Shown: piece by piece, positions 1-11,783 of the stretch
Numbering within the stretch: the first letter of the stretch is position 1
Layout of the letters: each line of letters opens with the position of its first letter
NCBI GenBank assembly: GCA_947311845.1
Contig: CAMZMU010000040.1
Span: forward strand, 59,951,901-60,015,900
DNA length: 64,000 nt
Direction: 5' to 3'
Origin: Poa pratensis
Taxonomy: Eukaryota > Streptophyta > Magnoliopsida > Poales > Poaceae
Program-made: the position numbers and the translations under genes
Notes under the pieces: generated by a model
Told to the model about the DNA's origin: nothing
What the model saw: the letters and a program-made list of their open reading frames with translations, nothing else
Databases searched by the model: none

Positions 1-520
1 GTTTCCCGCAGCGGGAGGACCTAAATGCAAATGCCGGAAATCTCAGGGTCGTTTCTGCAAAACCATCCGCGGGCTCATCTCCCTCCCGCGCGACGCCGCG
101 GTCGCCGCCGCCGCCAGCGCGCCACGCCGTCGCTGCGGCCCTCCCCTTCCAAATCGAAGGGCACAGGGAGGTGCGCCGCGCCGCCCTCCACCTCCTCCCC
201 AAGCGCGCCGTGCCGGGACGCCGCCGCTACGCCGCAATCGTCGCCGCCGCCGCGCGGACATCCGCCGCGTTCCGCGCGTCTCCGGCGGCCCTCCGGCGAC
301 CATCCAGGGGCGGCGCCGCCACCTCCGGCCTCCCCGCGACGGGGCGCATCCGCCGCGACAAACCGCGCGTCCTGGGACGCACCGGAGCGCCGCCGGCGAC
401 GTCGGCGCCGCCGCGGCCGTCACGGCCAGATCCACTCCCCTGTGACGTAGCACGACGTCACATGGCCCACCTGTCAGTTTTTTTTTTTTTGCAGAAAAAA
501 ATTTGAAAAAAAAATCCAAA
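1..520. other. GC-rich low-complexity stretch, no gene recognised
   Basis: The first ~470 bases are very GC-rich with repeated CGCCGCCG-like words, so several frames stay open on both strands. None gives a protein with a recognisable domain, and composition is biased to Arg, Ala and Pro in every frame, as expected from GC-rich low complexity. A run of T and A from about 478 marks the change to AT-rich DNA. It could be the edge of an exon or transposon lying left of the window. Confidence 0.4.
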
Positions 521-693
521 TTTTTGCAAAAAAGATGCTAAAACATTTCCAAACAATTCAATCAAACATTCTAAATTGCAATTAAAAAAATACAAACAAC
601 ATAACAACAATTACGAAAGAAATATTCCTACCTACAATTCAAAATAACCTACACCATAAATTTTTTTTTTTTGGTGTATTTCCTCTGAAGCTG

Positions 694-1005
694 CACGATA
701 TGTTGAGCATTTGAGATCTATGGTGTATTTCCATATAGCCCGAATCTCTCTAATTATAAATTTGCAATTAAAACAATGCTTGATTAGACGAATATTTTAG
801 AAAATGCAAAATCATTTCTTCTAATTACAGATTCATTTTAAATTAACTCCACGATATGTTGAGCATTTGAGATCTTTGGTGTATTTCCATATAGCCCGAA
901 TCTCTCTAATTATAAATTTGCAATTAAAACAATGCTTGATTAGACGAATATTTTAGAAAATGCAAAATCATTTCTTCTAATTACAGATTCATTTTAAATT
1001 AACTC
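694..1005. repeat. Two-copy tandem duplication, 156-bp unit
   Basis: A unit beginning CACGATATGTTGAGCATTTG occurs at 694 and again at 850, and each copy ends in TTAAATTAACTC. The copies differ at only about one base, so the duplication is recent or homogenised. It lies in AT-rich DNA with no open frame of note, left of a Helitron-type terminus at 1728, and may belong to that element's body. Confidence 0.85.
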
Positions 1006-1690
1006 CATTAAATACTCACACCATCTACTCCCTCCAATTATTCAGTTCACTTATCCAATTGATCTACTGTTGGCTGTCACATTGGTAGTTCTAATTTTGT
1101 TTTTACTACAAAAATCAACGAAGCAGCAATAATAACGAATTAAAACGACACAAACTTACTATAAACCATTAATTATTACAGAATGGCAACCACAGAAAAA
1201 TAAACATAGTTCCAGACACGTGTTACGTTTGAAAATAAAATAGCAACAAAAATGAAATCGAGAAATAGTAAGTAAATTGCAGGTCGAAATTAAGTCTATA
1301 ACAGTCATTTCCTTTCAACTTCAAATAAAACCCAGAAAAATAATATCAATGCTACAAACCATATTTAAATAGAGTTCGGTTCACCACTTCAATACAATTA
1401 CCCATTTATATCATGAGCTTCAAAATATCAAAGTACATAAGTAAATAAAAAAAAAAGGATTGAAATAAAACATGTTTTACATAATTTCGAACACTCCATG
1501 GCTATTTTTATTTCGACCCGATGAATATTTCAAGAAAACCCTCAGGCGAAAATTTTCACAAGAACTAAACCATTTTAATTTACTCACTACAATCCTGTAA
1601 ATCATACATACAAAATGCAACAAATAAAGGAAACCCTCAAGCGACCATTTCTTCGAATTTGAACATTCAGAAAAAACTAAAAAAAATTCA

Positions 1691-1728
1691 ATTCCACGGG
1701 CGCGGCGGAGCCCGCGCTAATCCCCTAG
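1691..1728 (+). mobile_element. Helitron-type 3' terminus (hairpin then CTAG)
   Basis: A GC-rich hairpin (GCGCGG at 1700-1705 pairing with the CCGCGC of 1711-1717) is followed eight bases later by CTAG at 1725-1728 and then T. This is the known Helitron 3' end: a short stem-loop, CTRR, and insertion between A and T. The AT-rich DNA to the left (about 530-1690) would be the element body. I could not find a matching TC 5' end, so length is unknown and the call rests on the terminus alone. Confidence 0.5.
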
Positions 1729-3153
1729 TACTATGATAATCTTTGAATCAAATGGGCCCTTATGGTGAGCTCTTTTACTCTCACTACCTAGTGAGAATAG
1801 GAAGAGTTCACGCGCTCCTCCTTCGCCGCCTGCCACGTCACACATCGCACGTCGGGAATCAAGCTCGTTTTTATTGTGAAAGATAAATTTTTACTGGTGC
1901 ACCAACTCTGTTTACGTGTCAACAATGCATACATGCTTGACAAGGGCACTTCTTATCCGCGTGGCGTTTGCGTTCTGTACGTCCCAGTCTATAGAGAACC
2001 GGATGGATCCAGAACCAAGAACACCACTTGCTTCCTATTTCCACTGCGTAATTCCTTTAACCGTGATGCTTCCATACTCCACCATCCCATGACTGCGCGT
2101 CCATTCGGGAGAGGAGGGCTCTGAAACCCCGACCTTGAGATCCTGCACTGGGAGGGCCGACAAGATTTTTGACAACGTTTCGGTGCGACAGCTCGCTTCC
2201 GTTCGACTACATTCGCGCCAACCGCTCGTTTGCATCATCGTCACCGCCATGGCCAACGACAACGAAACTGTGGCGTTTGCACTAGTATTTGACACATATA
2301 CAAATATGATAGATATGTGCAGTTTGTCGTTTGTGGTTAGATATGCTAGTGCAATGTGATGTTGATTTCGGTAATTAATCTTGTACGAAAATTGCTTAAT
2401 TAATTTGTGATGGTTAGATGTTCTAGTCGAATTCGAAGCTGACGCTTGTATGCTTGAACGTGGACTTTGTGGATTGCCGGCTTGCATCAATTATATACAT
2501 CCAGGACAAACACTGAATCAAAGCAGCTGGCACAAACCTGGAGTATTTGGTGATGTATTTTTTCCCACGACGAAATCACCAAAACTTAAACCGAAAGGAA
2601 GCTATCCAGTTCCACCAACCGCCCGGATCACCAGCCCCCAATCAATCAGCTCTGATGTTCCAGACAAGAACACACCGGATGACACGAAGACTGACTGAGA
2701 GATCAAGAAGACAACAGCGACGCAGGCTGCACCGTGCTGTCCAGCTCGGCGTCGCCATCGCCGAAGAAAACAAACCACCGTCCCTGACCGCCGGGGCCAA
2801 ATCCACCCGAAAACGCCGTGTTTTTTCGAAATCCAACGTCCCCAGCCAAACCTGAGCCAGACCACCCGAGCCGGCCGCCCATGCCAGCCTAGCCCAGCCA
2901 CGCTTGCCTGCCAACCCGCTTTCCCTTTCCCCCCTCCCACCTCGCCGTCGTCGTCGTCAACCCACCCCGGCCCAACCGCCCCAAATCCCTCTCCCGCCCC
3001 CAAATCCCTCCCGCCCCGCGCAGATCCCGCAGCCGCCGGTGGCCTCCCCGCCGCCGGCACCACAGCAGCCCCCCTCACCCGCCCAAACCCTAACCTTTAT
3101 CCTCCGCCCCCAGGGCATAGAGATCTGACGCGGCGGCGGCGAAGCGAGCGGCC
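1729..3153 (+). promoter_or_regulatory. Intergenic DNA and 5' leader/promoter region of the LIMR gene
   Basis: No protein-coding frame of note. AT-rich DNA gives way after about 2690 to pyrimidine- and C-rich sequence ending in a GC-rich leader just before the ATG at 3154, whose context (GCGGCC ATGG) suits a plant start codon. The leader carries an AAACCCTAA (telo-box-like) motif near 3085, common in promoters of broadly expressed plant genes. A transcription start cannot be placed from sequence alone. Confidence 0.4.
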
Positions 3154-6100
3154 ATGGGGGACTTCAACCTGGCGCTGGTGATCGTGGCGGTGGTCGTCAG
3201 CGTGCTGGTGCTGCTCGTCAGCGTCTACCTGCTCGTCAACTACCAGCACCCGGACGACGCCAACCAGGCCTGGTTCCCCAAGCTCGTCGTCGTCCTCGGC
3301 ATCACCGTCGCCGTCCTCTCCATCCTCATGCTCCCCGCCGACGTCGCCAACAGGCAGGCCTGCAAGAAGGCCGTCTACAACGGGGCCTGCTCCCTCACGC
3401 TCCCCATGAAGACGCTCTGGCTCCTCGTCTACATCGTCGACGCCGTCCTGGTCTTCCTCGTCATACCATTCGCCATGTTCTACTACGAGGGCGACCAGGA
3501 CAAGTATGAATACATTTTTTTTTGCTTCTCTGTTTTTCCACCGCTTTGCTTGCTTGCTGCTTCGTAAAAGAAATGAACTTTGCTGATTGGATCCGTCCCG
3601 TGTTGCCCTGCTTCAGGTCCGTCGGGAAGAGGCTCAAGACTGCTCTCATCTGGGTCGTCGCCTCAGCGGTCGTCTGCGGCCTTATCCTCGGCATCCTATA
3701 CGGTGACCACCCTTGCCTTTTGCCTGACCCCATTTACTACGATGATCACCCCTAATCTCCTCCAAGAAGGAAAGGAGTGAAATTTCAAACAGATTTGAGC
3801 TTGAAATGCGACCCTGGTAATCTCAATCTCGAGTGCTACTTTGCATTTCGGTCTAAAATGGAGCCTCAAGCTTCAAAAGCTTTCACCTTTTTTTATCCAT
3901 GAGCAGTCAGTGCTGTATAGCCAGATCTGAAGCCCGGTTCATACTTACTGTCCCGTGGGTTCATCTTTCCTGTGCATATACCTATCCTGTGCACATTTAG
4001 ACCTCTTAATTGTCTACTTCGCTACTTGTTTTGTTGTCCTAGGTTGTGCTTTCTACTTTTGGACCAGTTAGTTTGAACATAGAAAACAACATATCGTTTT
4101 GTCCTTCTCATTTTCTGCCACATCGTCCATGTGTCCTCCTCAAATCATATCGACTTTACTGTGCTGTCAACTCTGGTTTCTTTGTGAAATCCTGTGAAAA
4201 TGTGTGGCATACTTCATTTGTTGCTCGCATGGGATGAGATATACCTCTAGTGACATTAACTTCTTCTTACAATCCGTGATGTGTTGACTTTACCTGACCG
4301 CGCACTTTCATTTTGTTGCTTCAGCAATTATTGGTAAAGTGGACTTCACTGTCAGGCACCTCTCTTCATCAGTTCAAAATTTTCCAAGCAATTTCAATGG
4401 ATTCACAAAGAGCCAACCTTGCATCGCTCCATTGGCCAGCCAGGTTAACCCATTGACAGGATTGTGCTTTCCTGTGTTTCACTTCATTAGCTCATTGTTT
4501 CTTATTTTTCATCTGCCAATTGAGTTTTATGGTTTGTTTTCTTCAGTGTTCAGCTAATACTGCACCTGCTAACTCTCAAACAACTTGGACGATGCGCGCT
4601 ACATTCCTGAGTATGTGGTTGCTCTTGCTACCATTGTGGGATCTGTACTCTTCACGGTGAGTTTTACTAATTCAACCTTCACAATTAGCTTTATCACTGT
4701 TTTTTAGAACTAGCATGCTAGACAAAGCTGTATGAGAAACAATCTTATCCATGTATTCTTCCAATATCCAGCTGCTGCATCCAATCATGCTGGTCTCTTT
4801 CTGTAGACTTCTGGCTTGGACTCTGTTAACAGCTTTCTTTATTTGATAGATATTTGGTGGTGTCGGCATTGCTTGCCTTCCATTGGGACTTATATTCTCG
4901 TTTGTCCGGCGTCCAAAAGCTGTCATTACACGCTCACAATATATAAAGGTGCGTATGTTCTCATATGCTTTATTTTTGTCATGAAGACTGTTTGCCTGTA
5001 CTGATTAGAGCCAAAGTTTCTGCTGTATTTAATTATTTTATGATTTGGATATTGGTCTGACCTTGATGTTGAATATCTTTCCTTCAGGAAGCAACTGAAT
5101 TGGGTAAGAAGGCCAAGGAATTGAAGAAGGCAGCTGAAGCCCTTCACCAAGAAGAGAGGAGCGGGAACAAGGGCAGAAAATGGCGCAAAAATGTGAAGGC
5201 TGTTGAGAAGGTATGCCTGCCCTCCAAAAAGCGTAATATTCGTTGAAGCTTTAGCTGTATTTACTCTGGACAAACTTATCTTAAAGGATTTATGTAGAGT
5301 AGGATGACATTTGCAGTTTATAATTTGGCTGAGATTTTTCCATTGAACTGGTGCTCATATTTGCATGCGATGCGCCATTTGTATGATAAATGTATTTGCA
5401 TGAAGCTTTCCCTCTTTAATATGTTATGCATATTTCTCTGATGTTCTGTTCGGTTATTTTAATTAATATATTTGCTGTCTTAATCATCAGGAGTTATTAC
5501 TTTTGGAAAATGACATGAATGCTCTTGAAGAGATGTACCCTCAAGGAGAAAAGGTAATTGCATGCGAATTCCCATATTTCATTGTTTTCATGCTTGTCAT
5601 TAGCTCTGTCTTGACATCCATTATGGTGCAGGCTGAGGCTACCTGGGCTTTTACAGTTCTTGCTTACATTGGAAAACTCGTATTCGGCGTTGTTGGGTAA
5701 GTGTAAATATGTCTCTGGCCCGTACTTCTTTTCAGTATAACGTATTTGCAAGTTCATTTGACTGACAGTGGCTTATGGTCTTAGGTTAATTATATCAATT
5801 GCTTGGGTTGCACATATTGTCATATACTTGTTGATTGATCCTCCTCTATCTTCTTTCCTGAATGAGATCTTCATAAAGCTGGACGATGTTTGGGGTACAT
5901 TTCTGATCCTTGACATTGTTTCAACGTATCCTCTTTATAAGAATAAATCGAATGACCTTTTGTTTTCCGTACCAGGTCTGCTTGGGACTGCTGCCTTTGC
6001 ATTCTTCTGCTTCTATCTCCTCATCGCAGTGATTGCTGGGGAAATGATGCTTGGCCTGAAACTAGTTTTCATCACCATTCACCCAATGAAGTAGTTGATT

Positions 6101-7024
6101 CGTTCCATGTCACTCTTTTCTTCGCAGTCTCCATTTTCCTTGTATTCACTAACAACCATTTATCTTATTTCAGATGGGGAGGAACACTGATGAATTCGTT
6201 CCTGTTTAATGTTGGACTGATCCTACTTTGTTCCATCAGGTATGCCGTCCATGTCTTCTTTTAGAAGTGCGTTGCGCTGTAAGTTCTGATGAAATTTATG
6301 GCTATATATCGTAGGCCTAAAGAAGTTGTTTCCATAAACTTCAGGACAGTAGTTTCTGTTTCTAGCCAGTAATAGTGCAAACTTGGAATGCACATCCCTA
6401 GAGCAACCATTTAGCACTGAAATAGCTTTTGTGTCTATGCTTATTATATTAGATGAACAGTGACCTCTGCATGAACGTGAATTTTGCCAGTTTCATCAAT
6501 ATATTTCTTGTTCCACTATTTCTTTTTTCTTTAAGAAGTCCTCTCAACTGAATTTCCATGCTTGTGTTTTATGCAGTGTGATTCAGTTCTGCGCAACAGC
6601 TTTCGCGTACTATGCACAAGCAACTGCAGCTCAGGAGATCTTTGGCCACACACTGCAGTCTCTGCGTGGAATTAAGTATCTGTACAAGTAAGTCTTGAAA
6701 CTAGCATGAAGTCAGTACAATTATCAGCCTGCAGTTGTTTGAATCTTTATTCTTCTAGACAGACACCATACTCTTAGAGTTTTGAATGCATACTGATATT
6801 GAACATCCGAATATGCAGGTACAATGTTTTCCAGTACGGCTTTGTTGCTCTTGCCATACTCACACTCTTCTACTATGCAATTTTTGTAAGTCCTTCTATT
6901 TTAAGTACTCAGCCAGTTCACACCAAATCCTGTAAAAGTTGAGCTTGCTCATTTTAATCATAATCTTGGTCCACAGGGATGGCGAAAGAGGAAACCAACA
7001 GGAAGGTTCCAGCTCTCAAATTAA
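3154..7024 (+). CDS. LMBR1-like (LIMR family) multipass membrane protein, 14 exons, one apparent 1-bp deletion
   Basis: Exons: 3154-3503, 3617-3702, 4325-4443, 4547-4656, 4850-4948, 5088-5210, 5491-5553, 5632-5696, 5785-5894, 5976-6090, 6174-6239, 6577-6687, 6819-6885 and 6977-7024; every intron is GT-AG and the phases agree. The product would be about 510 residues, the usual length of plant LIMR proteins. It starts MGDFNLALVIV, has many hydrophobic segments, a basic, probably coiled central loop (exons 6-7, rich in KKAKELKKAAE) and ends GRFQLSN. Family members are integral membrane proteins; their function in plants is poorly defined. Exon 4 is 110 bp although both its borders are phase 0. 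The frame breaks between TTC (4604-4606) and the next conserved Pro-Glu-Tyr, one base short. That is either a consensus error or a real disruption. Orthology to the rice chromosome 6 LIMR gene is from memory. Confidence 0.93.
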
Positions 7025-8238
7025 TTTTCGGTTTGCTCTGCAAGCAAAGCCTGACGAATTCATATTGTTCCTGAGTGATAGTTTGGTTAGCGATGTATAT
7101 TATCTTGCAAACCGCTTTCTTGAAGAGCTTGGGAGTTTCCATCGTGTAAATTAGCGACCGTCAAAATCTTGGAAGATGAAAGCGACCACGGACACGGATG
7201 TTAAAGTAGAAGAACCCAGTTTACTTTGTAATGTACACATTCCTTGTCTCGGTTCTTCTTTGCTGTTTTATTATTTTATAATCAATCCGCTGATGTTATT
7301 CTTGAGGTTGTGCGGTGTTATTTGTGCCCCTGTGTTGTCTTTTGATGGATTCGTACTGAGTTAATTTAGTTCAATTCTTTTCTTTCGTATGTACCATATT
7401 GTGATTACCACATAAACTTGTAGATTTTATGAAGGGTGTCTTGTCTTGGTCATCTGTCCCGGTCTGAGGATTTACAGTTTTTGTCTCAACTGAAAGCTAT
7501 ACATCTTTACCGATGTTGTATCTGATCACTCACTACCTTGAAGTTTACAAATTGATTGACTTCATCCTTTTTTTTCGAGGGGTAACCTAGCTCACTTTAC
7601 TACTCAACAATAGAAGGTACAATGTGTCAGGATCCGATGATCCTAGACATGGAAGATCACAGAAATTGGGGGAAATTAAAGCTTGGGTGCTCAGATCCGA
7701 TAAAAACAAGAAATTGGAAATAAATTGCAGAAAAGTAAGATAAAAATTAGGGTTTCATTTCTTGGTTCATTCCACAGGATACAAGGTGGGCTATATAAAG
7801 ACCTAGCCAACTAATAGATGCCAACATGTAGAATACCTAATATACCCTCAAAGCTACCAACATACTACTATTGCATATCACTACTTTTCTCTCACATACC
7901 CTGACACAATGTTGATATCTGGGTATTCAAATGCCACAGGTGGCACCCTGATTCTAGATGATGAAAACTATGAGCTTGGTCATGGGCATGTTTATTCAAA
8001 GTCCTTCCTTTATGTTTGGAAGAGGCTTTTTTTGGAAAGCCTTCTATGGTTAATCTCCAACAGCGAAGTGCAGTAGCTAGGTCGTATTCCATCCGCAATT
8101 GCATTTACAACTTCAAGGCAGTCCGAGGCAATCAAAAACGGTTCAGAGGCCTCTGAGTGTTTGCTTTCCTACAACTTTCAACATTATGATGAATCAAATG
8201 CAACTGTGGCAAAGGTGATTAGGCGAGATGGTTGATCC
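7025..8238. other. 3' flank of LIMR and intergenic DNA
   Basis: The first few hundred bases are the probable 3' UTR, with AT-rich stretches and TTATAATC near 7273 that could serve polyadenylation. From about 7580 (poly-T, then CGAGGGGTAACC) the DNA looks like unrelated intergenic sequence. Short frames on both strands show no domain. Nothing else could be assigned. Confidence 0.35.
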
Positions 8239-9046
8239 CTGTCGTTTTGCTATTATTTTTTTAAATAATACACGAAATTTATTTAATTCTGAAAATATTA
8301 TGCAATTTTTTTTTCAAAAATATTATCCAATCGGTCATGGCGAAGACGACAGGACCATGTCGGCATTGGCGAAGACGACTGCGTATGCAGCTAGCACGCC
8401 CGGCCGATCGCTCGCTAGCACGGTCCAGCCAGCCAGCCGTGTTCATCTTAGCCATCTTCTCGATGTGCAGGTAGCACGCCCGGCCGATCGGCGGCCAGCA
8501 CACGCACGGCACGCCGGCACGGCGGCACGCATGCACGCACGGCACACGGCGGCCAGCACACGCACGCACACCGGCACACGGCGGCACGCACGGCCAGCAC
8601 ACGCACGGCGGCCAGTACGGCAGCACGGCCAGCACGGATCGATCAATACGCACGCACGGCTCGTCCAGCAGGCCGGGAACGCCGCCAAGCTGCCCAGGAA
8701 CGCCGCCATGGTCGCTCTGGCCGGAGCGCCGCCGGCCGCCGCGCTCGCCCAGCAGCCCGAGAATGACGCCGCGGTCGCCCAGTCGCACGGGAACGACGCC
8801 CAGCTGCCCGGGAACGCCGCCGCTCTCGCCCAGCTGCCCGGAAACGCCGCCGTCGTAGCTCTCGCCCAGCAGCACGGGAACGCGCCGCTCTCGCCCAGCG
8901 CCACACCGCCTTGTCGTCCTTGGCGAAGACGAGTAGCGCCTGTCGTCTTCGCCATGACCGATTGGATTCTATTTTTGAAAAAAAATAAAATTAATACAGA
9001 ATTAAATAAATTTCGTGTATTATTTAAAAAAAATTAGCTGTCGTTT
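8239..9046. mobile_element. Long-TIR non-autonomous DNA transposon, Mutator-like candidate
   Basis: The arms at about 8250-8355 and 8930-9037 are inverted copies of each other for roughly 100 bp, running from an AT-rich outer end (AAATAATACACGAAATTTAT) to an inner GC-rich end (GGTCATGGCGAAGACGACAGG). CTGTCGTTT flanks the element at 8239-8247 and 9038-9046, a 9-bp target duplication as made by Mutator-like elements. The ~570-bp interior is strongly GC-rich, with CACGCACGGC-type and GAACGCCGCC-type short repeats. Long frames through it are composition artefacts; one even runs across both arms. No transposase is present. A foldback element of another superfamily is possible. Confidence 0.65.
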
Positions 9047-9079
9047 CACCGTTCATTTGGCCTGAGAGAGACGATAGAT

Positions 9080-9600
9080 GGGGTAGATGCAAGCCATGCT
9101 AGATCTTCTAAATCCTTGTATGACTAGATGGTCAACTCAGGGGTGAGGGATGCTAGATCTCTGAAGAGTAATATGCCTATGAAAATCAAAATCTTTGTTT
9201 GGATAATCCAAGTCACGGCTGAGCTAAAAGCTAAAGATGGCGAGAGAGCCTAGTTACAGCTGTGTGGGGAGCTAGAGACAGCGAATCACTTGAATTTTGG
9301 TTGCCACCATCTCATTTTAATTGGTGGTTGCTCAAAGAAAATCTGGGATGGGAAATGCCTCAATTTTGACGGTTTTCTTAGTTTAGCGTTGAAATATTGG
9401 TTGGGCGATTGGTCCACCTAGCCAGCTCGCAATGATCTGATTTTTAACAATAAACCTTGTAGCTTGCAGTTTAACAATATCTTAAAATGGTTTGTTGCTT
9501 TTACAATGGACTCTATTATTGCCGGCAAAGCGTTAGGCCGACTGGAAGGACATGATTGAGCGGTTGAAGAATGCTGCAAGGAATTATCATTTCATGGTAG
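9080..9600 (+). pseudogene. Degenerate LINE (non-LTR) reverse transcriptase remnant, zf-RVT region
   Basis: Conceptual translation with stops shows the zinc-binding region found after the reverse transcriptase of plant LINEs: a MPMKIKIFVW-like segment (about 9174-9203) and then ETANHLNFGC (about 9276-9305), matching the family pattern of a K-x-F-x-W block followed by a Cys/His cluster. Several stops and shifts interrupt it. Only the 3' part of the element is present. It is an old fragment with no coding capacity. Confidence 0.6.
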
Positions 9601-9923
9601 GCCTCGTGGAGGCATTGGCTAAATTTCCGTTTAGACTTTGTCAAGTTAGCTCTACTACAGCTCTTGCGCTAGCTTTGATCCTTTTTTTTTCCGAAATGGA
9701 GGCAAAAGATTACCTCGCCAATTAATTAAGAGTAAGAGAATTGCCAAGTTAATTGATGGAAAACAGCGACTTGTAGAGCTGTGGTTTGTAGCTAGCTTTG
9801 CACTGGATGTTTGAAATTTTACTTTTTTTTTTGGTTTTGTATGCGACTTGTATAACTGGTTCCATTGTTCACTCTGTTGTCTTTCTATATAAAGTAGGGT
9901 CATGTGTGTATTCCCTTAAATTT

Positions 9924-10197
9924 GTTCTGTTGTATCTAAATTCTGGAACAGAAACATAGACGCACACTAATTCAGAAACTACTATAGTTGATAACTGAAG
10001 AAATTCAGAAAACATGGGATGCAGACAAGAATAAAATCCCTTCAAAACACACATTTCAGATGATACATGAAGGATGGATGAAACAGTCTCATTACTCCAT
10101 TTCATTTCTCACTCTGAACAAAGATTACAGGTAACATATAATGGCCGAAAAGAATGTAATGTAATATATTATGATGTGAAATGACCCTGCTTCTTCT
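9924..10197. repeat. Diverged third copy of the 208-bp repeat found at 11784-12200
   Basis: This stretch matches the 11784-12200 units in order: TCTAAATTCTGGAACAG, the GACGCACA block, GTTGATAACTGAA, ACTCTGAACAAAGATTACA and finally AATGTAATGTAATATATTATGATGTG. It carries an extra ~40 bp in the middle and more substitutions. Further on, GAAATGACCCTGCTTCTTCTACA is shared with the end of the second distal copy. It directly follows the stop of a small minus-strand frame (10261-10572). Confidence 0.75.
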
Positions 10198-10260
10198 ACA
10201 ATAATTGGCTTGGTACTGGGCTGGCTGAGAGTCACCTGTCTAGCATTGGACTGCATTTGA

Positions 10261-10572
10261 TCACTGGTTTGCAGCTTTTCGTAGTGTTCTGGAAGGTAGG
10301 TGGATCATCATGCTTACCCAAGAGTACCTATGGTGAGATAACTGAAAGCGGTTCTCGTGCAACCCTTTCTGGCCATGAAATAATAGGTGACGACGATGGT
10401 CTGAGGTCTCTGTGAGTTCGATATCTTCCCTCGGCCACTGGATATGAGACAACTCTGCATCTTGCAAGGTCTGTTGTTTGGCATCCTCGTCTATGCGAAA
10501 AAGTTTCTGCTTCTCAAAGAGAGGAACAATGTTGTCCACGCTGCACTTTGTAAAATTCTGGATTAACCACAA
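10261..10572 (-). CDS. Unassigned small open frame, 103 residues
   Basis: A minus-strand frame of 103 codons with ordinary amino-acid composition (rich in His, Gln, Leu and charged residues) and no domain I recognise. It lies in a region without other frames of that length, between the LIMR and DLT 3' ends. The DNA just beyond its stop is a diverged copy of the repeat downstream of DLT, so it could be part of a duplicated 3' region or a relic exon. No intron partner or start context supports it strongly. Confidence 0.25.
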   Translation of the reverse strand: MWLIQNFTKCSVDNIVPLFEKQKLFRIDEDAKQQTLQDAELSHIQWPREDIELTETSDHRRHLLFHGQKGLHENRFQLSHHRYSWVSMMIHLPSRTLRKAANQ

Positions 10573-11783
10573 TTAGCATAATGTTCTCAATGCTACTAAT
10601 GCTACTTTATGACTCCTGATAGTTCTTGAATGTTACCAGCTTGACGAGATAGTAATATCGGACATGGATACTTTAATGTGCTGATACTTACTATGTGCAT
10701 CTCTTGTTCTTGTTTCTGAAACATTCATGATATGCATTTACGATGCTAATATTGGACTGACATCTTTTTTTTTGGGCTGGGGACCTTCCATCTACAATTG
10801 CTATGATAACATTAAGGAGCTACTTAAAATATAGGGAAGCTAATGTTGATTGTCGCAGAAGGCGCCATCAGATAAGGGGAGTTTTGCTTCCATGAGGTAA
10901 ACTGTTTAAAACTCTTGATGTTCATGAGAGTGATAGTTCGCCATTCAGTCTTAACATTTTTGTTTTGTTTTTAGAATGATTTTCTTGACTGCAAGAAAAA
11001 TTGTCATATCTCATGGTACACACAGTAACCATATTGGATTCATATGTACTGAACTAGTGCTGAACTGCATTGCTATTTGCTGGGCACGCCCAACTCGTGT
11101 GCACGGGTGTGGCTTGCAAGCTGATGCATCCTAATCTTGTGAACTGATTTGGCGATTATCAAATTTGTTCTATAGCATTTGCATAAAGCTGAATTGCTCC
11201 TTCCCATGCAGGCTATTAGTAAAATGAATGATCACATCATATGCCGTGTTACAACATTTGGGGTTACCATCTTTGGGATTGTCCACCGATATTAGAAGGG
11301 TGGTGTTCTTGAAGGTTGCAGTGATGCGGAGGAAGCTGAAGCTATAGCTGTCTAAATGAACTGAGATTAGCCATTGCGTTGGGCTAATGATGCACGAGCT
11401 TACAGGTTTAAGTATAAAAGTAGGGAGGGAAGGCGATGTTTGGTGGTCGCAGGTCATATTTCATCTATGCACCAGGATCAATGCAGGTCCATTATCTTTT
11501 GCTGCTATTCTTGTGTCATTTTGCACTTGACGATTGCTGACAAATTGTCTAGGAGCTTAATTCAGAAACAATCTCTACCATATGCAGACATTTTACTTAA
11601 TTACTAGAATATTAGCTGGGACTGGAAAAACAAGGGCCAAGTTCTCTGAATTTGCTCATTCATTATTTATTTTAGATGAACAGGGAGCACCTCCCCGTCT
11701 CCCTGTTAATATTCACAGTGCAGTACAGAAACAAAACAAGCTGCTGAATGCAGAATAAGCAACTTCAGTCGATGAATTTGTCC
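10573..11783. other. Intergenic DNA, nothing assigned
   Basis: Mixed-composition DNA between the unassigned small frame and the tandem repeat downstream of DLT. Short frames at about 11170-11607 on both strands show no domain and overlap one another. No terminal inverted repeats or LTR ends were recognised here. Confidence 0.3.

Noticed and set aside
25..519. Overlapping open frames on both strands at the left edge
   Set aside because: All are Arg/Ala/Pro-rich and follow from GC-rich low complexity; no domain or splice partner.
1020..1045. TACTCCCTCC word suggesting a Stowaway MITE end
   Set aside because: No matching inverted end or TA duplication was found nearby.
8228..9037. Long frame of 269 codons and its antisense shadows
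   Set aside because: It runs from one inverted arm of a transposon through short GC repeats to the other arm, so it cannot be a host gene.
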